From Parelaphostrongylus tenuis (Eukaryota; Nematoda; Chromadorea; Rhabditida; Metastrongylidae), in the NCBI GenBank assembly GCA_019055375.1, contig JAHQIW010000115.1:62001-126000 (forward strand): DNA of 64,000 bases, in the 5' to 3' direction. A program made the position numbers and the translations under genes. Under the pieces are notes generated by a model, which worked only from the letters and a program-made list of their open reading frames with translations, ran no database searches and was not told the DNA's origin. Shown here piece after piece: positions 22,970 through 34,182 of this stretch; positions within the stretch are counted from its first letter, which is position 1; every line of letters begins with the position of its first letter.

Positions 22970-25425
22970 ATGAACGTTGCAATTTTTCTTCTGCTGACAA
23001 CAGCGCCGATCATTTCTGGGACAGATGTTATTCGAACTGTTTTCTGCAGAAAACAGTGCAGAGATTATTTAGAAATTCCAGAGCATTCGATGCCACTCTG
23101 TGCACCTGAGCATTTACAACTGAAAGAATGCGGAACTGGTTTGTTAATTTTTCCCCGTACCTTTTCTGTAGTGGATGCTATTTCAGCGTGAATTACGCTC
23201 ACAAGCTTGCGCGGTTGCGATTCTCCTAGAAGAAAATGTAATAGCGCTCCCAAAAATCCCTTTTAGCTCTTTTGTTGTCAAAGTCTCGTTTCTTTTTATC
23301 TATAGGTATCTAAAAATTTTCTTCTGGGTTCAACTCTTCAAGATTCAGAATTTTGATTTATTTGTCATAAATTTTTTTCAGTGATCAGCTGCGACTGGAC
23401 TGAAGCAGATCGTGATAAAGTTCGACCTATAGTGAATTCGAGTGATGTTTTATGCTGCTATCAAGCCGTCGTCGTAAGTTCTGCTTTGTTTACATTATTC
23501 AAGATTTGTGCTTGTAAAAAATTTCAGTACGAATCAAAGAAGAAAGATGCTGTTTTATGGATTATTAGCTTCTACGATTCCTGATCGTTGTCGTCATTCC
23601 AGCTTGGTTGTTTTTTCTGGAAACTGGCCCTTAAAGTCTCTTTCATCCCACTTCACGACTCGTTTCAGAGTTATGTAGAACTATAACTCCATGTGATTTC
23701 TTACCACAACCCTTGTCCAAAAAGGATTTTAAACTTGTTTATCTGTTGAAGAGATCTTAGTGTTAGTCCTTTTTCCATTCCCTCTCTGGAAGCTGTAAAT
23801 TTGCAGTCTGAGTGCTGGAGGGTTATCATCTTTGTGTTGTGATTGGTAAAATTTTCGTGGGTGTCCCGAATACTCTTCTCTTTTTGTGGAGTTTCTTCTA
23901 TCATTGTTTCGTCTACGCCTTCATCACATCGTGTGAATGCACAAACAACGAAGATAGTCCAAAACCGTTATTACACCAATCTACTCAATCGCAAGTATCT
24001 GATTTGGATTCGAAGCTGTCTCGTATTCATGTCAAAACTCACACTGACAAGCACGCTTGCGCCATCAAGAGAACAAGTTCTTTTCTCTTATCATAAGTGG
24101 ACTGAAATGGGTGATATCACTCATCTCCTCCATAGCTACTCTCGGCTAACCGGCTGAAAATCTCTCAATCAGGAAGACTCGTACTTATGTCTCAATATGC
24201 CAAATAATCATTTTTGAGCAACGCATGTCAGTTGGTCTGTTGAAGATGGGCTGACTTATAGAGCCCGATACACGTGTTTCAGCCTTGCAGTCTCGTCAGT
24301 CGGGCAGTTACTCTTTCTCGTCTTTTGCCAATCCTGTATGGGTAATCCAGTCCCCACACTAAGAGTTAGCGACGACGAACGTTTTACACTCTATGTCCAG
24401 TGAATTTATCACCGAACACAGAGTGTTGTACTCTTGATTGCTCTTGGCTAGTATTTCAATTTATCATATCTTTCGTTTCGAGTGTTTTCTTGAGACCACA
24501 GCTCAAACTGCAATATGCCAAATAATGATTTTTGAGCGGCGCATGTCATAAGAAAACACTCGACACGAAATATTTGATATATCATATATGCTAGCCAAGA
24601 GCTATCGAGTGTACAACACTCTGTGTTCAGTGATAATTTCACTGGACATAAAGTGTAAAACGTTTCTTGTTGCTAGCTCTTAGTGTGGGGACTGGAGCAC
24701 CCACACAGGACTGGAAAAAGACGAGAAAGAGTAAACTGCCCGACTGACGAGACTGCGAGGTCGAAACACGCGTATCGGGCTCTATAAGTCAGCCCCTTTT
24801 TAACAGACCACATGACATGCGTGGCTTAAAAATGATTATCTGGCATGTTGAAATTTCAGCTGTGGTCTCAAGAAAACACTCGAAACGAAAGATATGTCTG
24901 AATAGCTTTAAAATATGTGTGTAATAACGTATTAAATATCAACAAGAACAAAAAAGTAGCAGGCGTTAGTGGAGAAACTATTGAACCTATTTTTAAAGTG
25001 CATAAAAAAGTATTGGTTTGGTAAAGAGTGATCACTGTGCATCAGCAGATTGAATAGTGTATAGAGAATAGCTACAAGTATCTGATTAGCTTGAGACTTC
25101 AGAAGGAGAAAGGAGATTGTGTCGAGCAACAAGCGGCAGAGCCAGAACCCGTTCATTTGACTAAGGTGATCGCTTTTCTTGAGTTTTTATTGTATTTTTT
25201 CTATCGTAATTTTCTGTTTTTCAGCCATTTTTCGACTTTTGTGGATTTCACTTCTGTTCATGGATTCTCTGTTTTGTTTTCTTCATAGTCGTCGTTCTTC
25301 AAGTGAGTTCTTGTCAGCACGCTTGCAATGTGAAGATTTGGATAACTAGGGTCGTTCTTCACCAATTATCGGGCGTCAGCACATTTTGCAGCCGCTTCTT
25401 TCTCGAGCAGTGTTATCTACAGTAA
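22970..25425 (+). CDS. Cys-rich type I membrane protein gene, paralogue 1
   Basis: Exon 1 (22970-23139) starts with a signal peptide, MNVAIFLLLTTAPIISG, then CRKQCRDYLEIPE and CAPEHLQLKECGT. Exon 2 (23382-23473, 92 nt) encodes VISCDWTEADRDKVRPIVNS and SDVLCCYQAVV. 23528-23584 may be a short terminal exon (YESKKKDAVLWIISFYDS, stop) giving a 105-residue secreted form. Further on, 25103-25165 (63 nt; KEKGDCVEQQ) and 25225-25425 (DFCGFHFCSWILCFVFFIVV, a membrane segment) match the paralogue at 34.2-35.9 kb exon for exon, suggesting a membrane form. An in-frame ATG at 22898 upstream and TTGCAG just before the ATG leave the start uncertain (SL or cis acceptor). The long intron holds an HHR element (24186-24899). 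I do not recognise the family. Confidence 0.65.
24263..24305 (-). ncRNA. Type I hammerhead ribozyme
   Basis: On the minus strand: stem I GCCCGA/UCGGGC perfect over 6 bp, core CUGACGA, stem II GAC/GCU with one mismatch, GAAA, stem III two pairs with loop ACGU, cleavage expected after GUA. The weak stem II may lower activity. Confidence 0.8.
24738..24780 (+). ncRNA. Type I hammerhead ribozyme
   Basis: Stem I GCCCGA (24738-24743) pairs with UCGGGC (24775-24780). The core CUGACGA, stem II GAC/GUC, GAAA and a two-pair stem III (AC/GU) are all present. The expected cut is after GUA at 24774. All catalytic residues match the consensus. Confidence 0.88.
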
Positions 25426-27654
25426 TGGTTAGTCTGCTCCAAGCAGGGCGACGTCCTTGAGCACCGGCCTGTACTTACACAATTGCTCCTATCTCTCAAT
25501 GCAGATAATGATGTTAACCACAAACACGTCTGCCATCGTCTAAGTGGTCGCTCAAGAGAACTTTAGCATTCTTTTAGAGTGCGTTTTACTACTGTTTTTG
25601 CCCACCTCGTTGTCGTTTATTCTTTCTATCATGTGGCTTTGAATTTATATATGTGTATAATCTCCGGATTCTGAAGATATGATAGGCTTCGAAAACCGGA
25701 ACTGTGCATTCCAGCTAAAGCTTGTGAATGCCGGTTAAAACTCAGAAGACATCCTTCAAACTCTTCGTGAGTGGTGCGCAGATTTGCTAACGTTGTTGAA
25801 GATTCAGTCGTCGTCTGTTAGGCTCGTGTAACTCTTTGTGGATAATGAATGACCAGAGTTTTTTTCTTAGCTTCTGTTGAATCTTGCTTACGCATTAAAG
25901 AGGAGGCGACCAGGTCAAGTACGTAATGGTGGCGCCTCGGCCGTGTCAAGGAAATATTATTTTCTGTTTGTGACAATGTGGTCAATCTCCGCTTGAGTCG
26001 TGCTGTTGGGAGACACCGATCTTTACCATCGATTACATGGAAAATGTTTTTCTATGGAAACTACGCGCTCATGGCAAAGTTTTGAGAGCCGGTCTGCAAT
26101 CTCGTTTCGATCTCCAGCTCCGAATTTTCTATCCTAAATTGATTCCCGTTGAGTGTCTCTATCCAACTTTGGTATAGTTTGCAACGAGTTTATGGGACCT
26201 CTTTTTGCGGACTACTTTTTCTTAGATGTAGAACGAGGTGTAGAACGCTTCATGGCTGTTCTCACCTATTGTAGAAAATGTTTAATGGCAGTTCTATGGT
26301 ATTACTTTCTTGATGTGGAAGTTACTGACGAACAATAAACATGCGAGGTGACGTGGTATGGAGCAAATAGATGAACGGCAAGACCAGTCAGCGGAACTTC
26401 ATAGCAAAAGTTACCCTCTACAAATAAATTGGTCCCGCCACTTAATTTCTGTACGGCTTTTCGTCCCTTTCAATGCAATGACCAGAAATCCGATATAAAC
26501 AGCGTCCTCAAGAATGTTGAGGCTTTCATTTAGGTTATTACGGCAGGCAACTTCTATGTAGCGATCTTCTTGGACTATAGGAAAAACTTGCAACCTTACG
26601 TTTGTTCATACTTGGACGGTAGTAATTCCTGGTACCGGTGCACTCATATCTCGGTTTCCAGTTTGAAAAGGCGGCATCACTTTCAGCTTACAAGGAGCTA
26701 CTGTAGGAATAAATCTTACTGTGTATAGTATTCCAGCACCTAACAACAGCGCGAAGTCCCAATGACGCGCAAATCATTAGAGGCGTTTAAAATAGCAGAA
26801 AAAATAAATACGGAAATCTAATTCCGGTCTAAACCTATTTTGGTAACTTGATGTGATCTGTTGAAAGTTTGGTACGTTTTAAATAGTGAATAAACCTTGT
26901 ATTTACAAGAAAATTTTGTTACTTGAGTAACAGTCTCCTTAGACGTCCCAAGTTTTCTTTCAAGTAACTGTGTTTGTTGTTAAAAATTGTTTTAAAATTT
27001 ATTAAAAAGAATCTTCTATGTCCAAAATTCTGTATGCACTCTTTAGGCTGGATACATTGTTAAGCTAAGAACTTCTGGTCCTAAACATCGGAAAGTCAGT
27101 CAATTTGAGGAGATGAATCGTCCACGAGTGCTCGTAACGCGGCCGCTCATCGACATGCGACATTTCGACGCCACTGTGAGCAGACAACTTCTAAGTGCGG
27201 ACCAGCTGCCCTCTGCAAAAATGACAGATAGCAATATACCACTTGAATGAGAAGCTACAATTTCGATAAGCTATCACATTCGTACTTAGATGATGATGAT
27301 TAACAAGTGCTAGGAGATGATTGAGGACGGGTTTAGGAACATCGCTCTACCTTCCTTCTCAATTATTTGATATTGTAGTGCGGTGCACCAGTAGTCCAGA
27401 TATTAAACGCTGTTCAATAATGTTTTCACGCCAACGCAGTAGGTGAAAATTCAGCGTACTCACGTAGGAGAGATTTCTGGAATTATTCATCCGATGCTCA
27501 ACTTTTTGTATTCTTGTTTTCTTCTATTTGTTCGTTCTTTACTCGTGAGCATTGACTGTAGACACGTTGCCTTTTACGGATTGTTTTGTGCGGTTTTATA
27601 TGATCTCTTATTTTCTCTGGTTAATAAACATGTTGAAAGCAACTTTTTGGTTTT
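25426..27654. other. Intergenic, no supported gene
   Basis: Short open frames at 26153-26338 (+) and 26411-26593 (-) have no recognised motif or matching splice partners. No RNA gene or named repeat was found. Confidence 0.35.
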
Positions 27655-27785
27655 CTGACCAACTTTCGTTAAACCTTGGCATTGATCGATAAATCGCGGC
27701 TCCAGTGAGACCAAATACGAGCTTAATTTGACGTTCAAACTGATGTCGCCTTCTTCAGAACCTGGGAAGAAAATTAACATGATTT
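27655..27785 (-). mobile_element. PLE terminal fragment
   Basis: On the minus strand: CAGGTTCTGAAGAAGGCGAC, then GAACGTC, then CCAAGGTTTAACGAAAGTTGG. This order (CTGAAGAAGGCG, AACGTC, GGTTTAA..) is that of the other PLE ends in this window. Confidence 0.5.
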
Positions 27786-28295
27786 AGTCTAATTCATCCA
27801 GTCCTTCCATAACTACGACAAGGGGATCACAAAGCGCAGACCTCACATGCAATGGAAAATTTTTCATCTACTCACCGTCTTTATGGATGTTCCACTTATC
27901 GCTGAATGATTATTGCCATCATATTACTACACTTATGATCATCGATCGACGCTTAGACTTGAACGAAATGGTAAGGTGCAGTGTTAATCGCTGTTGCATT
28001 GCAAACCCTCATTTGTGCGTATTATTGGGTTGCGCCATGATTTCAATCATACTACTGTTTTAATAAGCTTTTTCAATTTCAAAAATAGGTTAATACCAAA
28101 AAGCTATGGTACGTTGGGAAATGTTCTAGCACCTTAGATAGACTCTTGAATGCGACCTTAGAACCATCTCTCGCCATTTGAATATAAAGGAAACCGCAAA
28201 GTGATATCTCAATGAACATCTCGTGCATTGACCAACCACCTCACATTGCAAAATTGACTAGTCACATCTGGGAGAAACTGAGCTGAGCCTTGATA

Positions 28296-28540
28296 CTAGA
28301 TCCATCGTTTAACTCTGATATTGCTCGATCGAATAATCATCTCTTCCGCCCTTAAATAGCACCTACTTGAGGCAGAATTTTGAAATTCAAAAGTGATCTC
28401 ATCGACTTCCTTGGGCGCCAGCCTTATTCGCTGCGGGAGAAAGGCATTCAATCCTTGCTCAGCAAGTGGTTGCATAGTCACGATGGTAATTGTATTGGCT
28501 GAGTTAACAAAAGTGTCGAAATAATGGGCCAATCCAAGCT
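28296..28540 (-). repeat. Coding-like repeat family R, copy 3
   Basis: The minus frame reads LAPKEVDEITFEFQNSASSR and CYLRAEEMIIRSSN, resembling LRVRAEEKVIHSRRS of copy 4 at 55.5 kb. The family is unrecognised. Confidence 0.35.
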
Positions 28541-28600
28541 TTCTCGTGCTATCTATAAATTGAGTAAAGGCACTCTTTTGAAAGACACATATAAACTATT

Positions 28601-28880
28601 GCATGTGGTGCAGTGATTAGAGGTGCTTTGCATCGCACACGAGGTTAGTGGTTCGATCTTGCTCTCACGACCACCAAGCCATCCTTCCATCCGGTGTCAG
28701 TAAATTAGTACCACACTATCTCAGGCTTGTTTCTGAGGATAACTAGCACTGACTCGGTACAGCGGGAAGCCACCGCGAGTCATTGTAAAGGCCAGACATG
28801 CATTCAATCACCGCAAACGAAGTAAAATTAAAGACGAATACATGGCTTATCACTCATGCGATGCCGAGAGCTTTATCCTT
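28601..28880 (+). mobile_element. tRNA-derived SINE, family 1
   Basis: It begins GCATGTGGTGCAGTGATTAG with the B box GGTTCGATCTTG, has the family body (TTAGTACCACACTATCTCAG, CACTGACTCGGTACAGCGGG) and ends CGAGAGCTTTATCC. It is slightly more diverged than the 53 kb copy. Confidence 0.83.
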
Positions 28881-31441
28881 CATATATGTATATATATATA
28901 TAAGGCAGTTGAAAGCATGTGAAAAAGTGCAGTACTAAAGATGGCGAATTGATTGTCGTTAGGGTGCATTCCTATTTCGCTTTTCGCTTCCAAACTATGT
29001 TTCAGTGAGATTACTTCAATTTCAAGGATACAAAACCATTGGCCTACATTCTGCGTTTGGTCTAGGCATTTCACAGAAACAAAATTCTTCGTCATTTGTT
29101 GATGATGATCTTCAAAAAGAAGTCTCTTCTACAAAATAAATTGTGGTTCTCTTCGGTTATAAGGGAACAAAAAAAAACGGCCTCATTCGCTGGACAGGAT
29201 TTTTTCAAGGTATTGTTAGCAAGCATTCGAAAGCTGAGACATCAGGCTACAGTCCCGCGTCGCCGGCTTCCGAAAAACCTTTTTTTGACGTTGTCACAGA
29301 GGGAGATTTCTTCGTTGCAGACGTGCATATTTCTCGCCGAACGGAGCTACTTTGGATCATTAGTACTCATTCGATAGGATAATGGTCGCTGCATCAAAAG
29401 CTGTGCTATATATATCATATCACGTGCGGGTGCGTGAACAAGCCACGTGAGCTGTGACGTAATATTTCTCCAAACACGCCCGAATGGCCCATCGCGTCAT
29501 CGAACGTGACCGCTTCACTGCTAGCAGTTGACTTTGCCAAAGCTCACCTTGCTCACAATTTGAATCTCGACTTATTTTACCTACTGCGTTGCAGAGAAAC
29601 GGTCTTTTCAGGATACAAGCACAGTGTTGGAATCAGCTGCCATTACTCTATCGAATGACTTCTAATAGTCCAAAGAGAGAGCTTTAACAGGCGAGGAGTA
29701 CGCGTCTGTGACACAGTTTTGTGCTGATTTTACAGCGTTTTAAAGCACGTTTTGAGGGCTGTAGCCTGAAGCCTTAACTTGCGAATAGTTACCAACCTCC
29801 TATTGAAAATTCCTGTCGGCGAATGAGGTGCGTTTTTCATTTGCTCCCTCAAAACTGATTAGAACCTATATTTTATTTATTGGGCCATAATGAATATCAA
29901 TCCGGTTCTGAGGTAAATGACATTCGTAGGCCATGCATTTCAGATGAGAGAAGACGGATATACGGAAACTTTTCCAAATCGCCGCTAGACCCTAGGGGAT
30001 TATTCTGTTTTGCTGTTCCATCTGATCATCTCAAGTCATGCAGTAATTTGGGAGATCTAGAAGACTCTATTACGAGTCTTCCTGATTCTTGCCTCTAGTC
30101 GATTTTCAGACATCTGAAAGACCTTACCTACGGCTTTGTCTAATCTTGGTTTCTCACATCGAATCTACTTATATCACATTCGGATTAAATCTAATCTATT
30201 CTCTTTCATTCGATAACAAAAAAAGGGAGAATGAAATGAAGTTATAATGTCATGCATAATGGCGAGCGTTCCTTGTACAAATGTAATTGTTTCAAAAAGG
30301 AAACATGCGTGCTAAAGTCTCAGATTTCTATTGCAAACGCTAGAGAAGAGCGCGGTAACATCGGCGAGGTCAGCATGAGGTCATTTATTCGGCTATTTTT
30401 ATATACAGCAATTGTCTTCCACTGCGGATTTAACAGCATCTGTTTACGAATTAGCGGACACTGTCAGTCGTTATGTCGCATGCTGCGCATAGCAATTCTA
30501 TGTACGTCCACGTGACCATATGAAGAATGAGACCAAGATTACATCATTACTTTCGACTGTGCCAGACCTAATGAAAGGCTCAAGACATCATGTTATCAGA
30601 TTATTAATTTGTTTGGGTTTTTGGGCGAGGTCTATATATAGATTGGCTGAACCGAAAAAGACACCATGCTACAAAAAAATCTGCAAGGGCGAAGCAGCAG
30701 CTGTCTAGTACTGTGTAAATGTCGTACCAGACCTCATAAAAGACTCAAAGCATATTATCATGGTAAACATTCGGCATTCGACTGCCTTAGCTTGAGCGCA
30801 AATCGACAGATTTGCGCATTCTTTGGAAAAAACATGTTGAGCGTTCAATTGATGCAAAAAATAATATCCTCAGTTATAACGACTGCTCCAATGAGTCAAT
30901 AATTTGGGGCCTGAAGAATCAAATTTATAGGGAAAAGTAAAATACTGTTTTGAAGACGAAAACAATTTTTCAGTGTTTTATTTGTCACGAACTCGAACAT
31001 CAAAAAATTCAAAAATTCAAATTTTCAACGTTTCACTCAACAATCAGAGGTGAACATTATTATGTACTGTATCACGGCGGAATTCCGTAAGTTCACTTCG
31101 CTGCTCGACATACAAGACGACGAGAAGATAGCGGAGGTGTTCAAATATCGCTAAACTCGGAATATTCTTCAAAGTGAATCAAGGAGATTTACATTTGGAT
31201 AGAAAGTGTGATTTCAACAGCTTTCACCTACAGAAATGAAATTAAATATGAGTAGAAAATTCACGTGCTTAACTTGGTACACTACTAAAGATCCAATCAA
31301 AGTGATATTTGAACCTTGTATTATCTTTCGTGGTCTTCTTTGTGAACAACCACAAGATTGCTATATGTATTTGAATGCTTAAGAGGTAACGATTCATCAA
31401 CTGTGTCCCTTTCAAAGTCTAGATATATTGCTATAAAAGCG
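28881..31441. other. Mostly unassigned; one decayed HHR fragment
   Basis: 30560-30800 is related to the 16.2 kb HHR fragment (TTGGCTGAACCGAAAAAGAC, AAGGGCGAAGCA) but its ribozyme core is lost. Open frames at 29096-29382 and 29880-30098 lack motifs. Nothing else is supported. Confidence 0.35.
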
Positions 31442-31789
31442 TTATCCTGAAGAGTGAACATTTTGCAGCCTTGATCTAAACCGATCTAAAAAAGATTCAC
31501 CAGTCTGTCCAGTTCTATACTTGCCTATAACACATAAACTACACTTAAATAATTGTCCTCCCTCAGCCGATCCACCAGTATTCAATGTTAAACCAATGAT
31601 CAGCTCTGCAGGCAAACTGACAGATGGAATAACATGTTTTCTATGCCTACTTCCCATATTGCATAAAATGGCACCAGACCATCTGTCCAACATCAAAATA
31701 TTTTTAGACCACCTACGTTGAGCAATTACAAATTGCACACGTGTTACGAAATTATTCGATGTTACATTACACAAACATATGGACTCCAC
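31442..31789 (-). pseudogene. PLE GIY-YIG endonuclease remnant, second PLE lineage
   Basis: The minus-strand frame ends QLFKCSLCVIGKYRTGQT, GESFLDRFRSRLQNVHSSG. The KCxLC...Y.TGQTG..FLDRFRSRL arrangement is the first half of a PLE-type GIY-YIG nuclease (C..C, YxGQTGR.L..R...H). No reverse transcriptase lies behind it on this strand. It is different in sequence from PLE 1 and PLE 2. Confidence 0.6.
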
Positions 31790-31949
31790 AAAACATGCCG
31801 ATTCCGAGCATCTCGTGAAAATGAAGTGGAAATAAACAAATGTGACCTGCCGATTTAACAGTTCACGACCTACTCAAAAGGTGCCTCAATTGTTCAATCC
31901 TCGAATTATCTGAAATTTTACATGGCGATCAAAGAACCGATCACGAAAG

Positions 31950-32600
31950 CGGCGATTAGTACCACGTCGTGCCATTGTCATTATTTTTAGTAGTCAGAAT
32001 TCAGTTCTTCATGGCGAGACTTTGCTCTTCTGTCAATACATAGATGATTGTTTCGGCATCTGCTCAAAAGAGGAAATGGGCAGATACTTCAAATCATTCG
32101 ATGAACTTGCGGTGTATATGAATTGCGCGTGGGGAAAACCTAGAGAGAGTTGGATTGCATTTTTAGACACTTAAATGTGTTTTCTAAACCGCTGCATCAC
32201 AACGTATTGGATACCAGATAATAAAAACGTGCTGGCTCACTACCTTTCTTTCCATGTTTCACCTATAAAAGAAAAACTCATCTGGAGGCATGTGCACAAA
32301 AGAGAAGAGTTTTGTTACTCTTGAACAATTGGCTTTTCAGGACAACATGAAACGGCAGTCATTCAGGCTAAAATATCTATTGGAAGAAGCGATACTTTTT
32401 AGAAAGGGCCAGGAACAACTGATTGTAAAATTCTGTGGCAGTTATAAGGTTTTCATCAAATACAATGTGAGGTCAGCAAGTTGGAAACCGTCTGTACAGC
32501 GTCTATACCCAACGAGTGGCGTGATTTGTCCTCTGACAAGGACAGGGATCGCTGCAATTCAGAATATAATTGATCTCATGTACATCAGTGGTACTTAATG
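31950..32600 (+). pseudogene. PLE reverse transcriptase remnant
   Basis: The + frame gives CQYIDDCFGICSKEEMGRYF (motif C, about 32033-32093) followed by GKPRESWIAFLDT, stop, then TTYWIPDNKNVLAHYLSFHV, equivalent to the KWYRKPSNKNILVHYLSAHP block of PLE 2. Motifs A and B are missing or unreadable upstream. Frames shift after 32290. It lies back to back with the minus-strand nuclease remnant. Confidence 0.75.
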
Positions 32601-32815
32601 TCATTGATGAAACCTGTAGACCACCTTCGATGTGTATAAAAAGACGCACGTGGAAATCTTGAATGTCCGACAAAGCATTCTTTTAGGTGCGCACGAATAA
32701 CAGGAATAGAACAGATGATGTTATAAGGCTCATAATTAAGTGAAGTCAATATGCCTGATAATCATTATTTGAGCCACGCATGTCAGTGGTCTGTCAATGA
32801 GGGCTGACTTATAGA

Positions 32816-32858
32816 GCCCGATACACGTGTTTCGATCTTGCGATCTCGTCAGTCGGGC
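32816..32858 (-). ncRNA. Type I hammerhead ribozyme
   Basis: Minus strand: stem I GCCCGA/UCGGGC, core CUGACGA, stem II GAUC/GAUC closed by GCAA, GAAA, stem III AC/GU with loop ACGU, cut after GUA. Every core position matches the consensus. Confidence 0.9.
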
Positions 32859-33133
32859 AGTTGCCCTTTCTCGTCTTTTGCTAATCTCTGACATGCGTGG
32901 CTCAAATAGTGATTATCAGGCATACTGAAATTTGAGCTGTGGTCTTAAGAAAACACTCGAAATGGAAAGATATGTTATATTAAATATACTAGCCACGAGC
33001 ATTCGAGTGTACAACACTCTGTGTTTGGTGAGTTCTTCACTGGACCTAGAGTGTAAAACGTACGTCGTCGCTAACTCTTATTGTGGGGACTGGAGCACCC
33101 ACAGAGATTAGCAAAAGACGAGAAAGGGCAACT

Positions 33134-33176
33134 GCCCGACTGACGAGATCGCAAGATCGAAACACGTGTATCGGGC
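33134..33176 (+). ncRNA. Type I hammerhead ribozyme
   Basis: Identical in design to its inverted partner at 32816: stem I 6 bp, CUGACGA, stem II GAUC/GAUC with GCAA loop, GAAA, minimal stem III, expected cut after 33170. Confidence 0.92.
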
Positions 33177-33299
33177 TCTATAAGTCGGCCCTCATTGACA
33201 GACCACTGACATGCGTGGCTCAAATAATGATTATCAGGCATATTGAAATTTGAGCTGTGGTCTTAAGAAAACACTCGAAATGAAAGATAAGTGAAGTCA

Positions 33300-34182
33300 C
33301 CGAAACGCCAATCATCGAACGAGTTTGTAACACAAAAGTAATTCATTACCAATGACAAAATTGAGCCGAAATCCATCTTCTAAATCAATAAATCATCTGC
33401 TGATGAATTTATTCTCTAGGAAACATAAGAGATCACATATAAAACCGCATGAAACAACCCGTGAAAGGCAATATGCTTACAATCGAAACGTTTCAATTGA
33501 CAAGCATAGGTATTGGACAAACACTACGAAATGAAAAAATGAGCAGCGGAAAAAATACTAACGAACTGTGACTAACGTGATTACATTGAATTTATAAGCA
33601 CTGAAATTTCGGAACTGCCTTTGTATGGTGCACTGATTTAGTATGCAAAAGTAGTCGAAGAATTTCCGAACCAAATAGGCATAATATCCTTAGCCGCTTC
33701 CAGATCAATAATTATGATCACGGACCATGTACAATTATGATGAATCGCTGAAAATGATTTTTTTTCTTTCGAATCGGGTGACATCATTCGTAATACTGAC
33801 AGAAGAAACTCGTCCGCAGTTGAAAATCAGCCATTCACAATGTTCTTGGATTGTCGAATATCGACGAGCGGCTGCGTTACGACGGCCTGAGGACAGTTCA
33901 TCTCGTTGGATTGTTTGACTTACGATGTTTGGGACCACAAATTCGTAGCTTATCAATGTATGTGGCCTAAACAGTAAACTTGAAAAATCCGGAAACACTG
34001 AAAGAATTTTGAAAGTAACAACGCCTCTCTAAATAGTGCTCATACTTGTGTTCTTTATTGTTTTCACCGGAGTCTTTCTTCCGAATACCCGATTTTTCAG
34101 AAAAGAAGACGGTTAATCTTAATGGAATTTGCCAAAATTGTCATGGATCTCTATGAAAATGTATAAAAAACTAGGCAGGTGC
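33300..34182. other. Intergenic, nothing recognised
   Basis: A-rich DNA downstream of the minus-strand Cys-rich gene. Overlapping short frames near 33727-33998 have no motif. Confidence 0.35.

Larger units (their letters stand above)
24186..24899. mobile_element. HHR element A, head-to-head pair of monomers
   Basis: A minus-strand monomer (24193 to about 24530) is followed by a plus-strand monomer ending at 24892. The inverted landmarks are AGAGCCCGATACACG/CGTATCGGGCTCT, GAGTGTTTTCTTGAGACCAC/GTGGTCTCAAGAAAACACTC and AGTCCCCACACTAAGAG/CTCTTAGTGTGGGGACT. Each arm has one hammerhead. TATGTCT is repeated at 24186-24192 and 24893-24899, a possible 7-bp target duplication. It lies in the intron between exon 2 and the KEKGDC exon of the Cys-rich gene. 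Confidence 0.8.
32738..33299 (+). mobile_element. HHR element B with 11-bp target duplication
   Basis: AAGTGAAGTCA occurs at 32738-32748 and 33289-33299. Between them are a minus-strand 5' piece of about 140 nt (32749-32886) with one ribozyme, and a plus-strand monomer of about 318 nt with a second ribozyme plus a partial repeat. CTGACATGCGTGGCTCAAAT starts at 32887 and again at 33205. The layout (inverted 5' piece, more than one monomer, TSD) is that of a PLE-type insertion without coding sequence. Confidence 0.85.

Noticed and set aside
30620..30720. Functional hammerhead ribozyme
   Set aside because: Flanks match the 16.2 kb fragment, but the CUGANGA core and GAAA context are lost.
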